NCBI GenBank assembly: GCA_905182415.1
Contig: CAJJBK010000045.1
Span: 1 to 39,252, forward strand
Direction of reading: 5' to 3'
DNA from: an uncultured Woeseiaceae bacterium
GTDB lineage: Bacteria; Pseudomonadota; Gammaproteobacteria; Steroidobacterales; Woeseiaceae
Length of the DNA stretch: 39,252 nt
Position numbers and translations under genes: made by a program. Every line of letters starts with the position of its first letter. Position 1 is the first letter of the stretch. Below, piece by piece: positions 8,036 to 15,789 of this stretch. Below the pieces are notes generated by a model. That model worked only from the letters and a program-made list of their open reading frames with translations. It made no database searches and was not told the DNA's origin.

Positions 8036-8652
8036 TTTACTGCTCCACGTAATCGATCACAAAACAAAGAAATAATCATTGCTGTAGCACCCCATATTCT
8101 GTGATTTTGATATTTATATTCGACTATTGGTAACTGAATGTCATTGGTCTTCCATAAACTCTCTTTCTTGTTTTTATGGTTCATAAAAAATGTTAATGGT
8201 ACTGTAAAATAACTCTCTACCTCAGATCGATCTATTGAAATTTCTGGTGATCCCAACAAAACTCCTACAACTGGATGAATAATATACCCCGTAAAAGTAG
8301 GAACAGGCGGCATCTTTCCTATAATTTTTATATCCGACTCCTTAACACCTATCTCTTCTTTTGTTTCACGTAATGCTGTCATAGAAACATCGGTGTCGTC
8401 TTTCTCACTGCTCCCTCCTGGAAAACATATTTCCCCAGCATGGGCGGTTAAATGACTTGACCGCTTAGTTAACAGGACCTCTAAAGAGCCATCAATGTCG
8501 ATGATAGGTAATAAGATGGCAGCTGCTTTCAAGCCTTTTGGAAATCTCTTTTCTAAAGCCGAATGAACAAGCTTATTACGAAAAATATTTTCACCCAATA
8601 AAGAATGATCTGCGTTAGAAAATATTTCAATCAACTTATGTAAAGCTTTCAT
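8032..8652 (-). CDS. NudL-like Nudix hydrolase, probable CoA pyrophosphatase
   Basis: Predicted to split coenzyme A or its derivatives into phosphopantetheine and 3',5'-ADP. The 206-residue protein carries the CoA-specific extension LLTKRSSHLTAHAGEICF running into FPGG. This is followed by the variant Nudix box ending in ALRETKEEIGV, whose spacing is that of the NudL/YeaB group rather than the canonical Nudix consensus. Glutamates of RETKEE would bind magnesium. It precedes and overlaps mazG by 4 bases, forming a two-gene house-cleaning unit, and starts 45 bases downstream of fumC on the same strand. A run of seven T residues (minus strand) lies between fumC and this gene without a convincing stem. 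Substrate is inferred from family motifs only. Confidence 0.85.
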   Translation of the reverse strand: MKALHKLIEIFSNADHSLLGENIFRNKLVHSALEKRFPKGLKAAAILLPIIDIDGSLEVLLTKRSSHLTAHAGEICFPGGSSEKDDTDVSMTALRETKEEIGVKESDIKIIGKMPPVPTFTGYIIHPVVGVLLGSPEISIDRSEVESYFTVPLTFFMNHKNKKESLWKTNDIQLPIVEYKYQNHRIWGATAMIISLFCDRLRGAVK

Positions 8653-8697
8653 TTTTGTTAAATAATTAAAAAAATATCTGGTGATTGATCGATAAAT

Positions 8698-10086
8698 TTA
8701 TTTCTTAATACCGCCATCAGTTAGATTTTTCGGATCAAGCAATCTTGTTAATTCAGTCTCACTTAGATCTGTCATCTCAACTGCTACATCCTTTACTGGC
8801 CTGCCGTCCTTGTAAGCACTTTTAGCGATTTTTGCCCCTAACTCATAACCAATAACGCCATTCAGTGCAGTCACTAGAATTGGATTGCGATCTAAGGCGT
8901 CTTTTATATTTTCATGATTAACGGTGAAGCCCTTAATAGCTTTATCGGCCAACACATTTACTGCATTTGCTAATATTTCAATACTTTGCAGTAAATTATA
9001 TGCCACAACAGGAAGCATTACGTTTAATTGAAAATTACCAGATTGCCCGGCAACAGTGATCGTTGAATCATTTCCTATAACTTGTGCACCCACCATAGCT
9101 ACTGCCTCAGGTATAACAGGATTAACTTTACCAGGCATAATACTCGAACCAGGCTGAAGCTCTGGTAATTTAATTTCACCAAGTCCCGCCAATGGACCCG
9201 AGTTCATCCAACGCAAATCATTTGAGATTTTAATCATACTGACAGCCAAAGTTTTCAACTGACCTGACATTTCTACTGCTGCATCTTGAGTTGCCAAAGA
9301 CTCAAATAATGTCTCTGAAGAAGAAAATGAAATATTTGTTCTTTCTGACAGCAATATTGCCACTTTGCTCCCAAAATCAGGATGTGCGTTAATTCCCGTT
9401 CCTACCGCAGTTCCACCTTGAGCAAGGTGTAATAAACGACTCATAGAGTCGTTTATTCGGTCGTGTGCATGCATTACCTGAGATCGCCAACCATTGATTT
9501 CTTGACCAAGCGTCACCGGCATTGCATCCATTAAATGCGTTCGCCCTGTTTTAACTGTGTCTTTAAATTCTATAGATTTAAGCTCTAATTCTTTACCTAG
9601 ATTATCAAGGGCTGGCAATAGCCCGTGATGCAAACTAATTGCGGCTGATAGGTGAATACATGTTGGTATCACATCATTACTGCTCTGACTCATATTAACA
9701 TCATCATTAGGGTGGATACTGTCACCGAGTATTGAGCTTGCTAATTTAGCAATAACCTCATTGGCATTCATGTTAGAACTGGTACCAGAGCCTGTCTGGA
9801 ATATATCAATTGGAAATTGCTCATCATGATCACCAAGAATAATCATTTCACATGCATCACAAATTGCGTTTGCTTTATTTTTTGGCAATAAACCAAGATC
9901 ACTATTCGCAGAAGCGGCAGCCCATTTTATTAGTCCAAGCGCAGCAATAAATTGCCTCGGTATAGTGATCCCGCTAATTGGAAAATTATTCACGGCACGT
10001 TGAGTTTGGGCACCCCACAAAGCATCTATAGGGACTTTTAGCTCTCCCATGCTATCAATTTCTTTTCTATATTTTTCGCTTCCCAT
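8698..10086 (-). CDS. fumC: Class II fumarate hydratase
   Basis: Hydrates fumarate to L-malate in the TCA cycle using an iron-independent, homotetrameric enzyme. The 462-residue protein has the superfamily signature GSSIMPGKVNP at about residue 313, plus FQTGSGTSSNMNANE and KTGRTHLMDAMPV, which line the class II active site. I set the start at the ATG at 10086 because a GAGGA ribosome binding site lies 7 bases upstream of it. A TTG two codons earlier, at 10092, is in frame but too close to that site. It is transcribed away from purB, another member of the same fumarase/aspartase superfamily. The C-terminal LTRLLDPKNLTDGGI agrees with FumC. Confidence 0.96.
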   Translation of the reverse strand: MGSEKYRKEIDSMGELKVPIDALWGAQTQRAVNNFPISGITIPRQFIAALGLIKWAAASANSDLGLLPKNKANAICDACEMIILGDHDEQFPIDIFQTGSGTSSNMNANEVIAKLASSILGDSIHPNDDVNMSQSSNDVIPTCIHLSAAISLHHGLLPALDNLGKELELKSIEFKDTVKTGRTHLMDAMPVTLGQEINGWRSQVMHAHDRINDSMSRLLHLAQGGTAVGTGINAHPDFGSKVAILLSERTNISFSSSETLFESLATQDAAVEMSGQLKTLAVSMIKISNDLRWMNSGPLAGLGEIKLPELQPGSSIMPGKVNPVIPEAVAMVGAQVIGNDSTITVAGQSGNFQLNVMLPVVAYNLLQSIEILANAVNVLADKAIKGFTVNHENIKDALDRNPILVTALNGVIGYELGAKIAKSAYKDGRPVKDVAVEMTDLSETELTRLLDPKNLTDGGIKK

Positions 10087-10118
10087 AATCAAATCCTCAG
10101 GACATAAACTAATGAACT

Positions 10119-10164
10119 AATCATACAGCAAACCATTATATTTTAGTCTTTTTAGTGTATGATT
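10119..10164. promoter_or_regulatory. Possible back-to-back fumC/purB promoters
   Basis: The gap between fumC and purB holds AATCATAC (10119-10126) and its exact reverse complement GTATGATT (10157-10164), 30 bases apart. Each arm contains TATGAT, a 5-of-6 match to the -10 element: one reads toward fumC on the minus strand (10120-10125) and one toward purB on the plus strand (10158-10163). No good -35 match accompanies either, so these would be weak or activator-dependent promoters. The symmetry is seen; promoter function is inferred. Confidence 0.3.
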
Positions 10165-10194
10165 CTTATTCTAAGAAGCAAGCGACAAGTAAAT

Positions 10195-11556
10195 ATGGCA
10201 AAAGAAAAATTGACAGCAATATCACCTTTAGATGGTCGCTATGCGGATAAAACCAAAGAGTTAAGTGGAATCTTCAGCGAATACGGCCTGATAAAATATA
10301 GAGTAGAGATAGAGATCCGCTGGTTACAAATGCTAGCTAATAACCCAGAAATAATTGACCTTGATAAGTTTGATACGAACACTAACAACCAATTAAATCA
10401 AATTATTGATAACTTTGATGTTAGTGATGCTGAAAGCGTCAAAGAAATTGAAAAAACAACCAATCACGATGTCAAGGCTGTTGAGTATTTTATCAGCCGG
10501 CAATTCAATGACCACAAGAATATCAATGATTTCATTCATTTTGGATGCACTTCAGAGGATATTAATAACCTAGCCTATGCCATGATGCTCAAAGAGGCTC
10601 GAGAATACATTCTTAATCCATTAATGATTTCCTTGCATAAAGAGATTGAAAGCTTGGCATTGAAGCATCGAGATACCCCAATGCTCTCAAGAACTCATGG
10701 TCAAACGGCAAGCCCAACCACCGTTGGCAAAGAATTTGCTAATGTACTTTCAAGACTTAACATCATAAATAACGAGCTTAATGAAATAAATATATATGGT
10801 AAATTCAATGGTGCAGTCGGTAATTTTAATGCACACCATGTTGCTTATCCCGAATGTGATTGGCTTGAAATCAGCTCAAACTTTATAAAATCATTGAATT
10901 TAGAGCCAAATCTTCTTACTACTCAAATAGAACCTCATGACTGGATGGCAAAATACTGTCATAACCTTATTCGTTATAATACGGTTTTATTGGATATGAG
11001 CAGAGATATATGGGGCTACATATCTTTAGGCTATTTTAAACAAAGACTTGAAAAGAATGAAGTTGGTTCATCTACAATGCCGCACAAAATAAACCCTATT
11101 GATTTCGAGAATGCAGAAGGAAATTTAGGACTAGCCAATAGTTTGTTTGGTCATTTTGCAGAAAAACTTCCAATCTCACGATTTCAAAGAGATCTAACTG
11201 ATTCAACCGTTCAGAGAAACCTTGGAGTTGCGATCGGCTATGGAGTTATTGCCATTAAATCACTGCTAAAGGGGATCAATAAATTAGAAATTGATGAAAT
11301 CGTAATTAATAAAGATATTGAGAATAGATGGGAAGTTCTTGGCGAAGCGATCCAGACTGTGATGCGACGCTATGGAATACCAGAGCCATATGAAAAATTA
11401 AAAACACTAACCAGAGGTAACGAAATAAATAAATCCATTTTATCGGATTTTATTCAATCTTTGGATATTCCCGATCATGCAAAAAATGAACTACTTAATT
11501 TAACGCCATCAACCTATATTGGCCTCGCCTCTAAGCTAACCAACCTATCTAAATAA
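10195..11556 (+). CDS. purB: Adenylosuccinate lyase
   Basis: Acts twice in purine synthesis, releasing fumarate from SAICAR and from adenylosuccinate. The 453-residue protein opens with MAKEKLTAISPLDGRYADK, typical of the long proteobacterial PurB type. It has the lyase signature GSSTMPHKINPIDFENAEG and the catalytic-histidine segment SRTHGQTASPTT. The ATG at 10195 is chosen because it matches the family N terminus. An in-frame ATG 12 codons upstream (10159) would add a poorly conserved MILILRSKRQV stretch and overlaps the possible -10 element. The gene is followed 42 bases later by mnmA. purB near mnmA is a common gammaproteobacterial arrangement, though here the order is purB-mnmA and hflD is absent. 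Confidence 0.96.
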   Translation: MAKEKLTAISPLDGRYADKTKELSGIFSEYGLIKYRVEIEIRWLQMLANNPEIIDLDKFDTNTNNQLNQIIDNFDVSDAESVKEIEKTTNHDVKAVEYFISRQFNDHKNINDFIHFGCTSEDINNLAYAMMLKEAREYILNPLMISLHKEIESLALKHRDTPMLSRTHGQTASPTTVGKEFANVLSRLNIINNELNEINIYGKFNGAVGNFNAHHVAYPECDWLEISSNFIKSLNLEPNLLTTQIEPHDWMAKYCHNLIRYNTVLLDMSRDIWGYISLGYFKQRLEKNEVGSSTMPHKINPIDFENAEGNLGLANSLFGHFAEKLPISRFQRDLTDSTVQRNLGVAIGYGVIAIKSLLKGINKLEIDEIVINKDIENRWEVLGEAIQTVMRRYGIPEPYEKLKTLTRGNEINKSILSDFIQSLDIPDHAKNELLNLTPSTYIGLASKLTNLSK

Positions 11557-11598
11557 AATTAAATACTTAATTGTAATTTTTAGATTCACTCTAATGAC

Positions 11599-12711
11599 AT
11601 GAATATCCAAATAGAAAATTTAGCAAACGAGTGTGTGATTATAGGGTTATCTGGAGGCGTAGATTCGGCTGTAGCTGCCCTTCTACTGAAACAGCAAGGC
11701 GCTGATGTTCAGGCACTTCATATGACCAATTGGAATGATGAAGACGGCTATTGTAACGCCGCCGATGATTTACAAGATGCAAAAAAAGTATGTAAAAAAT
11801 TATCCATTCCACTGCATCACGTTAATTTTTCTAAAGAATACGCAGATCTCGTATTCAAAGATTTTCTTTATGAATATAAAAATGGAAGGACGCCAAACCC
11901 AGATATATTATGCAACCGAGAAATTAAATTTGGGGTTTTTATAACATACGCAAAAAGGCTTGGTGCTAAATATATCGCTACCGGTCATTACGCCGACCTT
12001 AATAAGAATATTGATTCTACAGAGTTAATTAAACCAAAAGATAAAAATAAAGATCAAACCTATTTTTTACATGCAGTGAATGAAGCGGCATTAAAACAGA
12101 CTCTTTTTCCACTTTGTAACCTAACAAAAAGTGAAGTTAGGGATATTGCAAAAATGAATGGATTATTAAATTATGATAAAAAAGACAGTACAGGTATTTG
12201 TTTTATTGGTGAGCGTCCATTTCGAGAATTCTTAGAAAAATTTCTACCAGCACAGCCTGGAGCAATGATTGACAACGATGGTAATATCATTGGCCAACAC
12301 CAAGGATTAATGTATTACACAATTGGACAAAGGCAGGGATTAAATATTGGAGGGCGAAAAGACAGCAATAACGAACCTTGGTATGTTTTAAAAAAAGATC
12401 TAACTACTAATACACTCACGGTAGTTCAAGGCGATCATGATGACCTTTATAGTCGCTCATTAATTGTTTCTAATTTTTCATGGATTGGTTCTGCTGAAGA
12501 ACTTATTTTAGGTACTAAAACAATAAATTGTCATGGTAAGGTCAGATATCGTCAACCAGATCAAGCTTGCAAAGCAGAACTACTCAAAGACAATAAAATA
12601 AAAATCGTTTTCGATGAGCCACAACGTGCAATCACTGAAGGACAAGCTGCTGTCTTATATAAAAATGATCGATGCCTTGGCGGCGGATCTATTGACGAAG
12701 TTATAAAATAA
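11599..12711 (+). CDS. mnmA: tRNA-specific 2-thiouridylase
   Basis: Adds sulfur to the wobble uridine (U34) of tRNA-Lys, -Glu and -Gln, forming the s2U part of mnm5s2U. The 370-residue protein has the ATP-pyrophosphatase P-loop SGGVDSA at residues 18-24. The catalytic cysteine pair is Cys105 in NPDILCNREIKF and Cys201 in STGICFIGERPF. The segment GLMYYTIGQRQGLNIGG and the C-terminal beta-barrel (INCHGKVRYRQP) are standard. tatD begins 1 base after its stop, so the two are co-transcribed. The tRNA-Lys(TTT) at 18380-18454 would be one of its substrates. Confidence 0.96.
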   Translation: MNIQIENLANECVIIGLSGGVDSAVAALLLKQQGADVQALHMTNWNDEDGYCNAADDLQDAKKVCKKLSIPLHHVNFSKEYADLVFKDFLYEYKNGRTPNPDILCNREIKFGVFITYAKRLGAKYIATGHYADLNKNIDSTELIKPKDKNKDQTYFLHAVNEAALKQTLFPLCNLTKSEVRDIAKMNGLLNYDKKDSTGICFIGERPFREFLEKFLPAQPGAMIDNDGNIIGQHQGLMYYTIGQRQGLNIGGRKDSNNEPWYVLKKDLTTNTLTVVQGDHDDLYSRSLIVSNFSWIGSAEELILGTKTINCHGKVRYRQPDQACKAELLKDNKIKIVFDEPQRAITEGQAAVLYKNDRCLGGGSIDEVIK

Positions 12712-12712
12712 A

Positions 12713-13504
12713 ATGAATGATTATTTAATTGATATTGGTGCAAATCTCACTCACAGCGATTACACCTCTGATTTAGATATTATTATTAATGAGGCACTGA
12801 ATGCCAATATTAAAAAATTAATAGTTACCGGGTCTAATAATGATGAGAGCATTAAAGCTTATAACCTTACCAAGGAATACGAAAAAATCTTATATTCTAC
12901 TGCCGGTGTGCACCCACATTATGCAGAAACTTATAATAAATCAGTGGAAAATTCAATTTATGAGTTGAGTAAGCATAACTCAGTAGTTGCAATTGGTGAA
13001 TGCGGTTTAGATTATTATCGAAATCTTTCGTCAAAAAAAGATCAAATTCGAGCATTCGGAGCTCAACTAGACATTGCAAAAGAGGCAAAACTTCCCGTTT
13101 TCCTGCATCAACGAGAAGCGCATACCGATTTCACCAATACACTCCAGGAGGGCATTAAAAACCTTTATGGAGGGATAGCTCATTGTTTTACCGGAACTGA
13201 CGAAATGCTATCTGTATATCTTGATATGGGTTTATATATCGGTATTACTGGCTGGATATGCGATGAACGTAGGGGAAAGAATTTACAGGAAATTGTAAAA
13301 AATATACCGCTCGATCGTATGATGATTGAAACAGACTGCCCTTATTTATTACCTCGTACTCTAGAACCAAAACCAAAATCACGCCGTAACGAGCCGAAAT
13401 ATCTCCACGAAATTGTCAAAACTATCGCTAATTATTCGTCATATAGTCCAGAAGATATAGTCATATCAAGCACAAGAAATGCAAAAAAATTATTTAATAT
13501 TTAG
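12713..13504 (+). CDS. tatD: TatD-family metal-dependent hydrolase (DNase)
   Basis: A TIM-barrel metallohydrolase of the TatD family, whose members have 3'-5' exonuclease/DNase activity. The 263-residue length matches E. coli TatD. Metal ligands and motifs are visible: IDIGANLTH at the N terminus (usual H-x-H-like site replaced by NLTH, as in TatD proper), GVHPHYAE, GECGLDYYRN, PVFLHQREA, IAHCFTGT and the late ETDCPYLLPR. It is the last gene of purB-mnmA-tatD, beginning 1 base after mnmA. It ends 29 bases before the convergent thrC stop, in an AT-rich gap without a convincing terminator. No tatABC genes are nearby, which is usual as TatD is not needed for Tat export. YcfH/YjjV-type paralogues are the alternative, but the N terminus fits TatD. 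Confidence 0.88.
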   Translation: MNDYLIDIGANLTHSDYTSDLDIIINEALNANIKKLIVTGSNNDESIKAYNLTKEYEKILYSTAGVHPHYAETYNKSVENSIYELSKHNSVVAIGECGLDYYRNLSSKKDQIRAFGAQLDIAKEAKLPVFLHQREAHTDFTNTLQEGIKNLYGGIAHCFTGTDEMLSVYLDMGLYIGITGWICDERRGKNLQEIVKNIPLDRMMIETDCPYLLPRTLEPKPKSRRNEPKYLHEIVKTIANYSSYSPEDIVISSTRNAKKLFNI

Positions 13505-13533
13505 CATATAAATCATTACTTTATATAATTATA

Positions 13534-14838
13534 TTATATTGATTTATCAATAATAATTTGTTCGAATTCTTTTATATCTGGATTGATAGTGAATGTTTTG
13601 CTCGGCTTATCAAGTAATACCGAAAGATCATCGGGTACTGCAACTTTTTGACCAATCAAAGGCTCAACAATTGTCTCAAATTTCGCTGGGTGTGCCGTAG
13701 CGGCAATAAACCAATCTTGCGTCATTTTTACTTCATCTGTGAACTGGCTATAAGTATAAGAAGCAGTTGCTGTATGAGGGCATATAATAGTATTAGTTTT
13801 TTCAAAAATTCTAGTAATTTCACTACTAATATTTTCATCAGAAACAGAAACCGCAGAGATTGAACTCTTAAGATCATTGGCTTGGCCAAACAGACTACTT
13901 AACCGCTCCATATTACTTGGGTTACCAACATCCATCGCATTAGCAAGCGTCTGAATGCTGGATTTTGGCAACCATTCAGCGCCATTCAAATAATCTGCAA
14001 TTAATCGATTTGCGTTCACAGATAAAACTATTTCACCAACAGGAAAGCCCATCTCTCTGGCCAATAAACAAGCCAAACCATTTCCCAAATTCCCAGTTGG
14101 AATGATAAAGTTCGCCTTATTACCACTCTGCCTAAAATGATTTAGACTGCTATGTGCATAGTAAATGCTTTGCGGCAATAGCCGTCCAAAATTTATACTA
14201 TTAGCGGATGAGAATCGATATCGTGCAGACAGTTTTGGATCAATAAATATATCTTTTACCAATGTTTGACAGTCATCGAATGTGCCATTTACAGTCAGAG
14301 AAAGAATATTACCCCCCCAACATGTGAGCTGCTTTTCTTGTCGCTTTGAAACTTTATCTTTTGGAAACAAAATAATGACTTTTACATTAGGTAGGCCATG
14401 AAATGCAGCGGCAACCGCCCCACCAGTATCACCAGATGTGGCAACTAAAACCACTAATGGCTTAGTTTCGGAACTATTCAAACGACTCATACAAGAGGCC
14501 AAGAAACCAGCACCTACATCCTTGAATGCTGCTGTAGGCCCATGAAAAAGCTCTAAAAACCAGACATTTTTCTCTGGTAGAATTTTGACAGACGGTATTG
14601 AAAAATATAATGATTCTTTTATGATTTGATTTAAATTATTCTGCAGTATCGATTCTTTGAAATAAGGGGCTAATAACGCTTCAGCAGTATCAGTCAAGGA
14701 CATCTTAGCCGGTAGTGCTTCGTGATTTATATAGGGTAACTCTTCTGGTATGAATAAACCGCCATCATCAGCAATACCTTTAGCTAATACATCATCGATA
14801 CCATAGCTTTGATCGCCGCGAGTGCTAATAAAATTCAC
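13534..14838 (-). CDS. thrC: Threonine synthase
   Basis: Converts O-phospho-L-homoserine to L-threonine with pyridoxal phosphate. The PLP lysine sits in FHGPTAAFKDVGAGF, and the phosphate-binding region is VATSGDTGGAVAAAF. Other family segments are FIPTGNLGNGLA and CPHTATASY. I set the start at the GTG at 14838 because it yields MNFISTRGDQSYGIDDVL, the standard ThrC N terminus (434 residues), and lies 2 bases after the thrB stop. The longer reading frame beginning at 14886 would read through the end of thrB and add an unrelated tail. It is the last gene of thrA-thrB-thrC. Confidence 0.96.
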   Translation of the reverse strand: MNFISTRGDQSYGIDDVLAKGIADDGGLFIPEELPYINHEALPAKMSLTDTAEALLAPYFKESILQNNLNQIIKESLYFSIPSVKILPEKNVWFLELFHGPTAAFKDVGAGFLASCMSRLNSSETKPLVVLVATSGDTGGAVAAAFHGLPNVKVIILFPKDKVSKRQEKQLTCWGGNILSLTVNGTFDDCQTLVKDIFIDPKLSARYRFSSANSINFGRLLPQSIYYAHSSLNHFRQSGNKANFIIPTGNLGNGLACLLAREMGFPVGEIVLSVNANRLIADYLNGAEWLPKSSIQTLANAMDVGNPSNMERLSSLFGQANDLKSSISAVSVSDENISSEITRIFEKTNTIICPHTATASYTYSQFTDEVKMTQDWFIAATAHPAKFETIVEPLIGQKVAVPDDLSVLLDKPSKTFTINPDIKEFEQIIIDKSI

Positions 14839-14840
14839 GA

Positions 14841-15785
14841 CTAAGTTTCCACGTAAGCGCCGGATGCATTTAAAGGGCTCACCCATCCCTGGGAATCAAT
14901 ATTATGGCTGTCAAAAATCTCCATCATTATTGTTTTAATCTCAACCGCAATATGGTTCTCACATAAAGCAAAAATACTAGGGCCACTCCCTGACAAAGAA
15001 CATCCTAAGGCGCCTTTATTCATAGTCGCTTTTTTAATTTCATCAAAACATCCCACAGAACCTGATCGTTGTGGTTCAATAATAACATCATGCATGCTAT
15101 TTTTAATTAGATTTAGATCTAACTTTTGCAAGCCCAATAAAAATCCTGCTAGATAACTTTGTTGATCCAACCATTGACTCATTGAATAGTTGTTAGCCAA
15201 GCCGTTTCTACTTTCAGCTGTGTTAACAATTAAGTCCGGATGAACTAAAACTGAACTAATGCTTTTTGGTACCTCAACTGAAGTGGTTTTCGGGAGATAT
15301 GAGGGAGGACAAAATACCATACCACCAAAAAGACTGGGAGCAACATTATCTGCATGAATGCCACCACTGGCATACTTTTCTCCTTCAAGGGCGTATTTCA
15401 TTAATTTTTCAGTTGATAAAGGTTGGTCCAGCAATGCATTAACCGCAACAGCTCCAGCTACCGCAGAGGCAGCTGAACTTCCCATCCCAGATTGCAAAGG
15501 GATGCCTTTATGTATTAGCATCTCTATTCCGCCCTGACCACCTTCAGCGCCCCATAATGCTTCAGCTGCAATTGACGCTGTATTTTCATCTGATTTTTTT
15601 GAAAGATCTTTATGAGGATTACCCGCTTGGTCATAGATTTCTTTTATAAATATCCCTTCTTCATTAACTTTTCTTACAGACACACGGTCACCAGCGCCTT
15701 TAATCGCAAGTCCCAACATATCAAAGCCCACAGCAACATTACCAATTGAAGCTGGAGCAAACGCAGTTATATACTTATTATTCAT
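14841..15785 (-). CDS. thrB: Homoserine kinase (GHMP family)
   Basis: Phosphorylates homoserine to O-phosphohomoserine, the substrate of ThrC. The 314-residue length is that of enterobacterial ThrB. The ATP-binding GHMP motif is GIPLQSGMGSSAASAVAGAV at about residues 92-111. The N-terminal ITAFAPASIGNVAVGFDMLG and the C-terminal GALGCSLSGSGPSIFAL are also diagnostic. It lies 4 bases after thrA and 2 bases before thrC, so the three genes form one tightly packed operon. Confidence 0.97.
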   Translation of the reverse strand: MNNKYITAFAPASIGNVAVGFDMLGLAIKGAGDRVSVRKVNEEGIFIKEIYDQAGNPHKDLSKKSDENTASIAAEALWGAEGGQGGIEMLIHKGIPLQSGMGSSAASAVAGAVAVNALLDQPLSTEKLMKYALEGEKYASGGIHADNVAPSLFGGMVFCPPSYLPKTTSVEVPKSISSVLVHPDLIVNTAESRNGLANNYSMSQWLDQQSYLAGFLLGLQKLDLNLIKNSMHDVIIEPQRSGSVGCFDEIKKATMNKGALGCSLSGSGPSIFALCENHIAVEIKTIMMEIFDSHNIDSQGWVSPLNASGAYVET

Positions 15786-15789
15786 TTTT

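Noticed and set aside
8653-8697. Terminator between fumC and the NudL gene
   Set aside because: A run of seven T residues is present on the minus strand but the preceding stem has at most 4-5 pairs.
10159-10194. A 12-residue N-terminal extension of purB
   Set aside because: The added MILILRSKRQV stretch is not part of the PurB family and overlaps the possible -10 element; MAKEKLTAISPLDGRYADK is the expected start.
13505-13533. Terminator between tatD and thrC
   Set aside because: The gap contains only a 12-base all-AT palindrome (13523-13534) with no GC stem, too weak to call.
14839-14886. A longer thrC reading frame starting inside thrB
   Set aside because: The first 16 residues are an out-of-frame reading of the thrB end; the GTG at 14838 gives the conserved MNFISTRGDQ start, 2 bases after the thrB stop.
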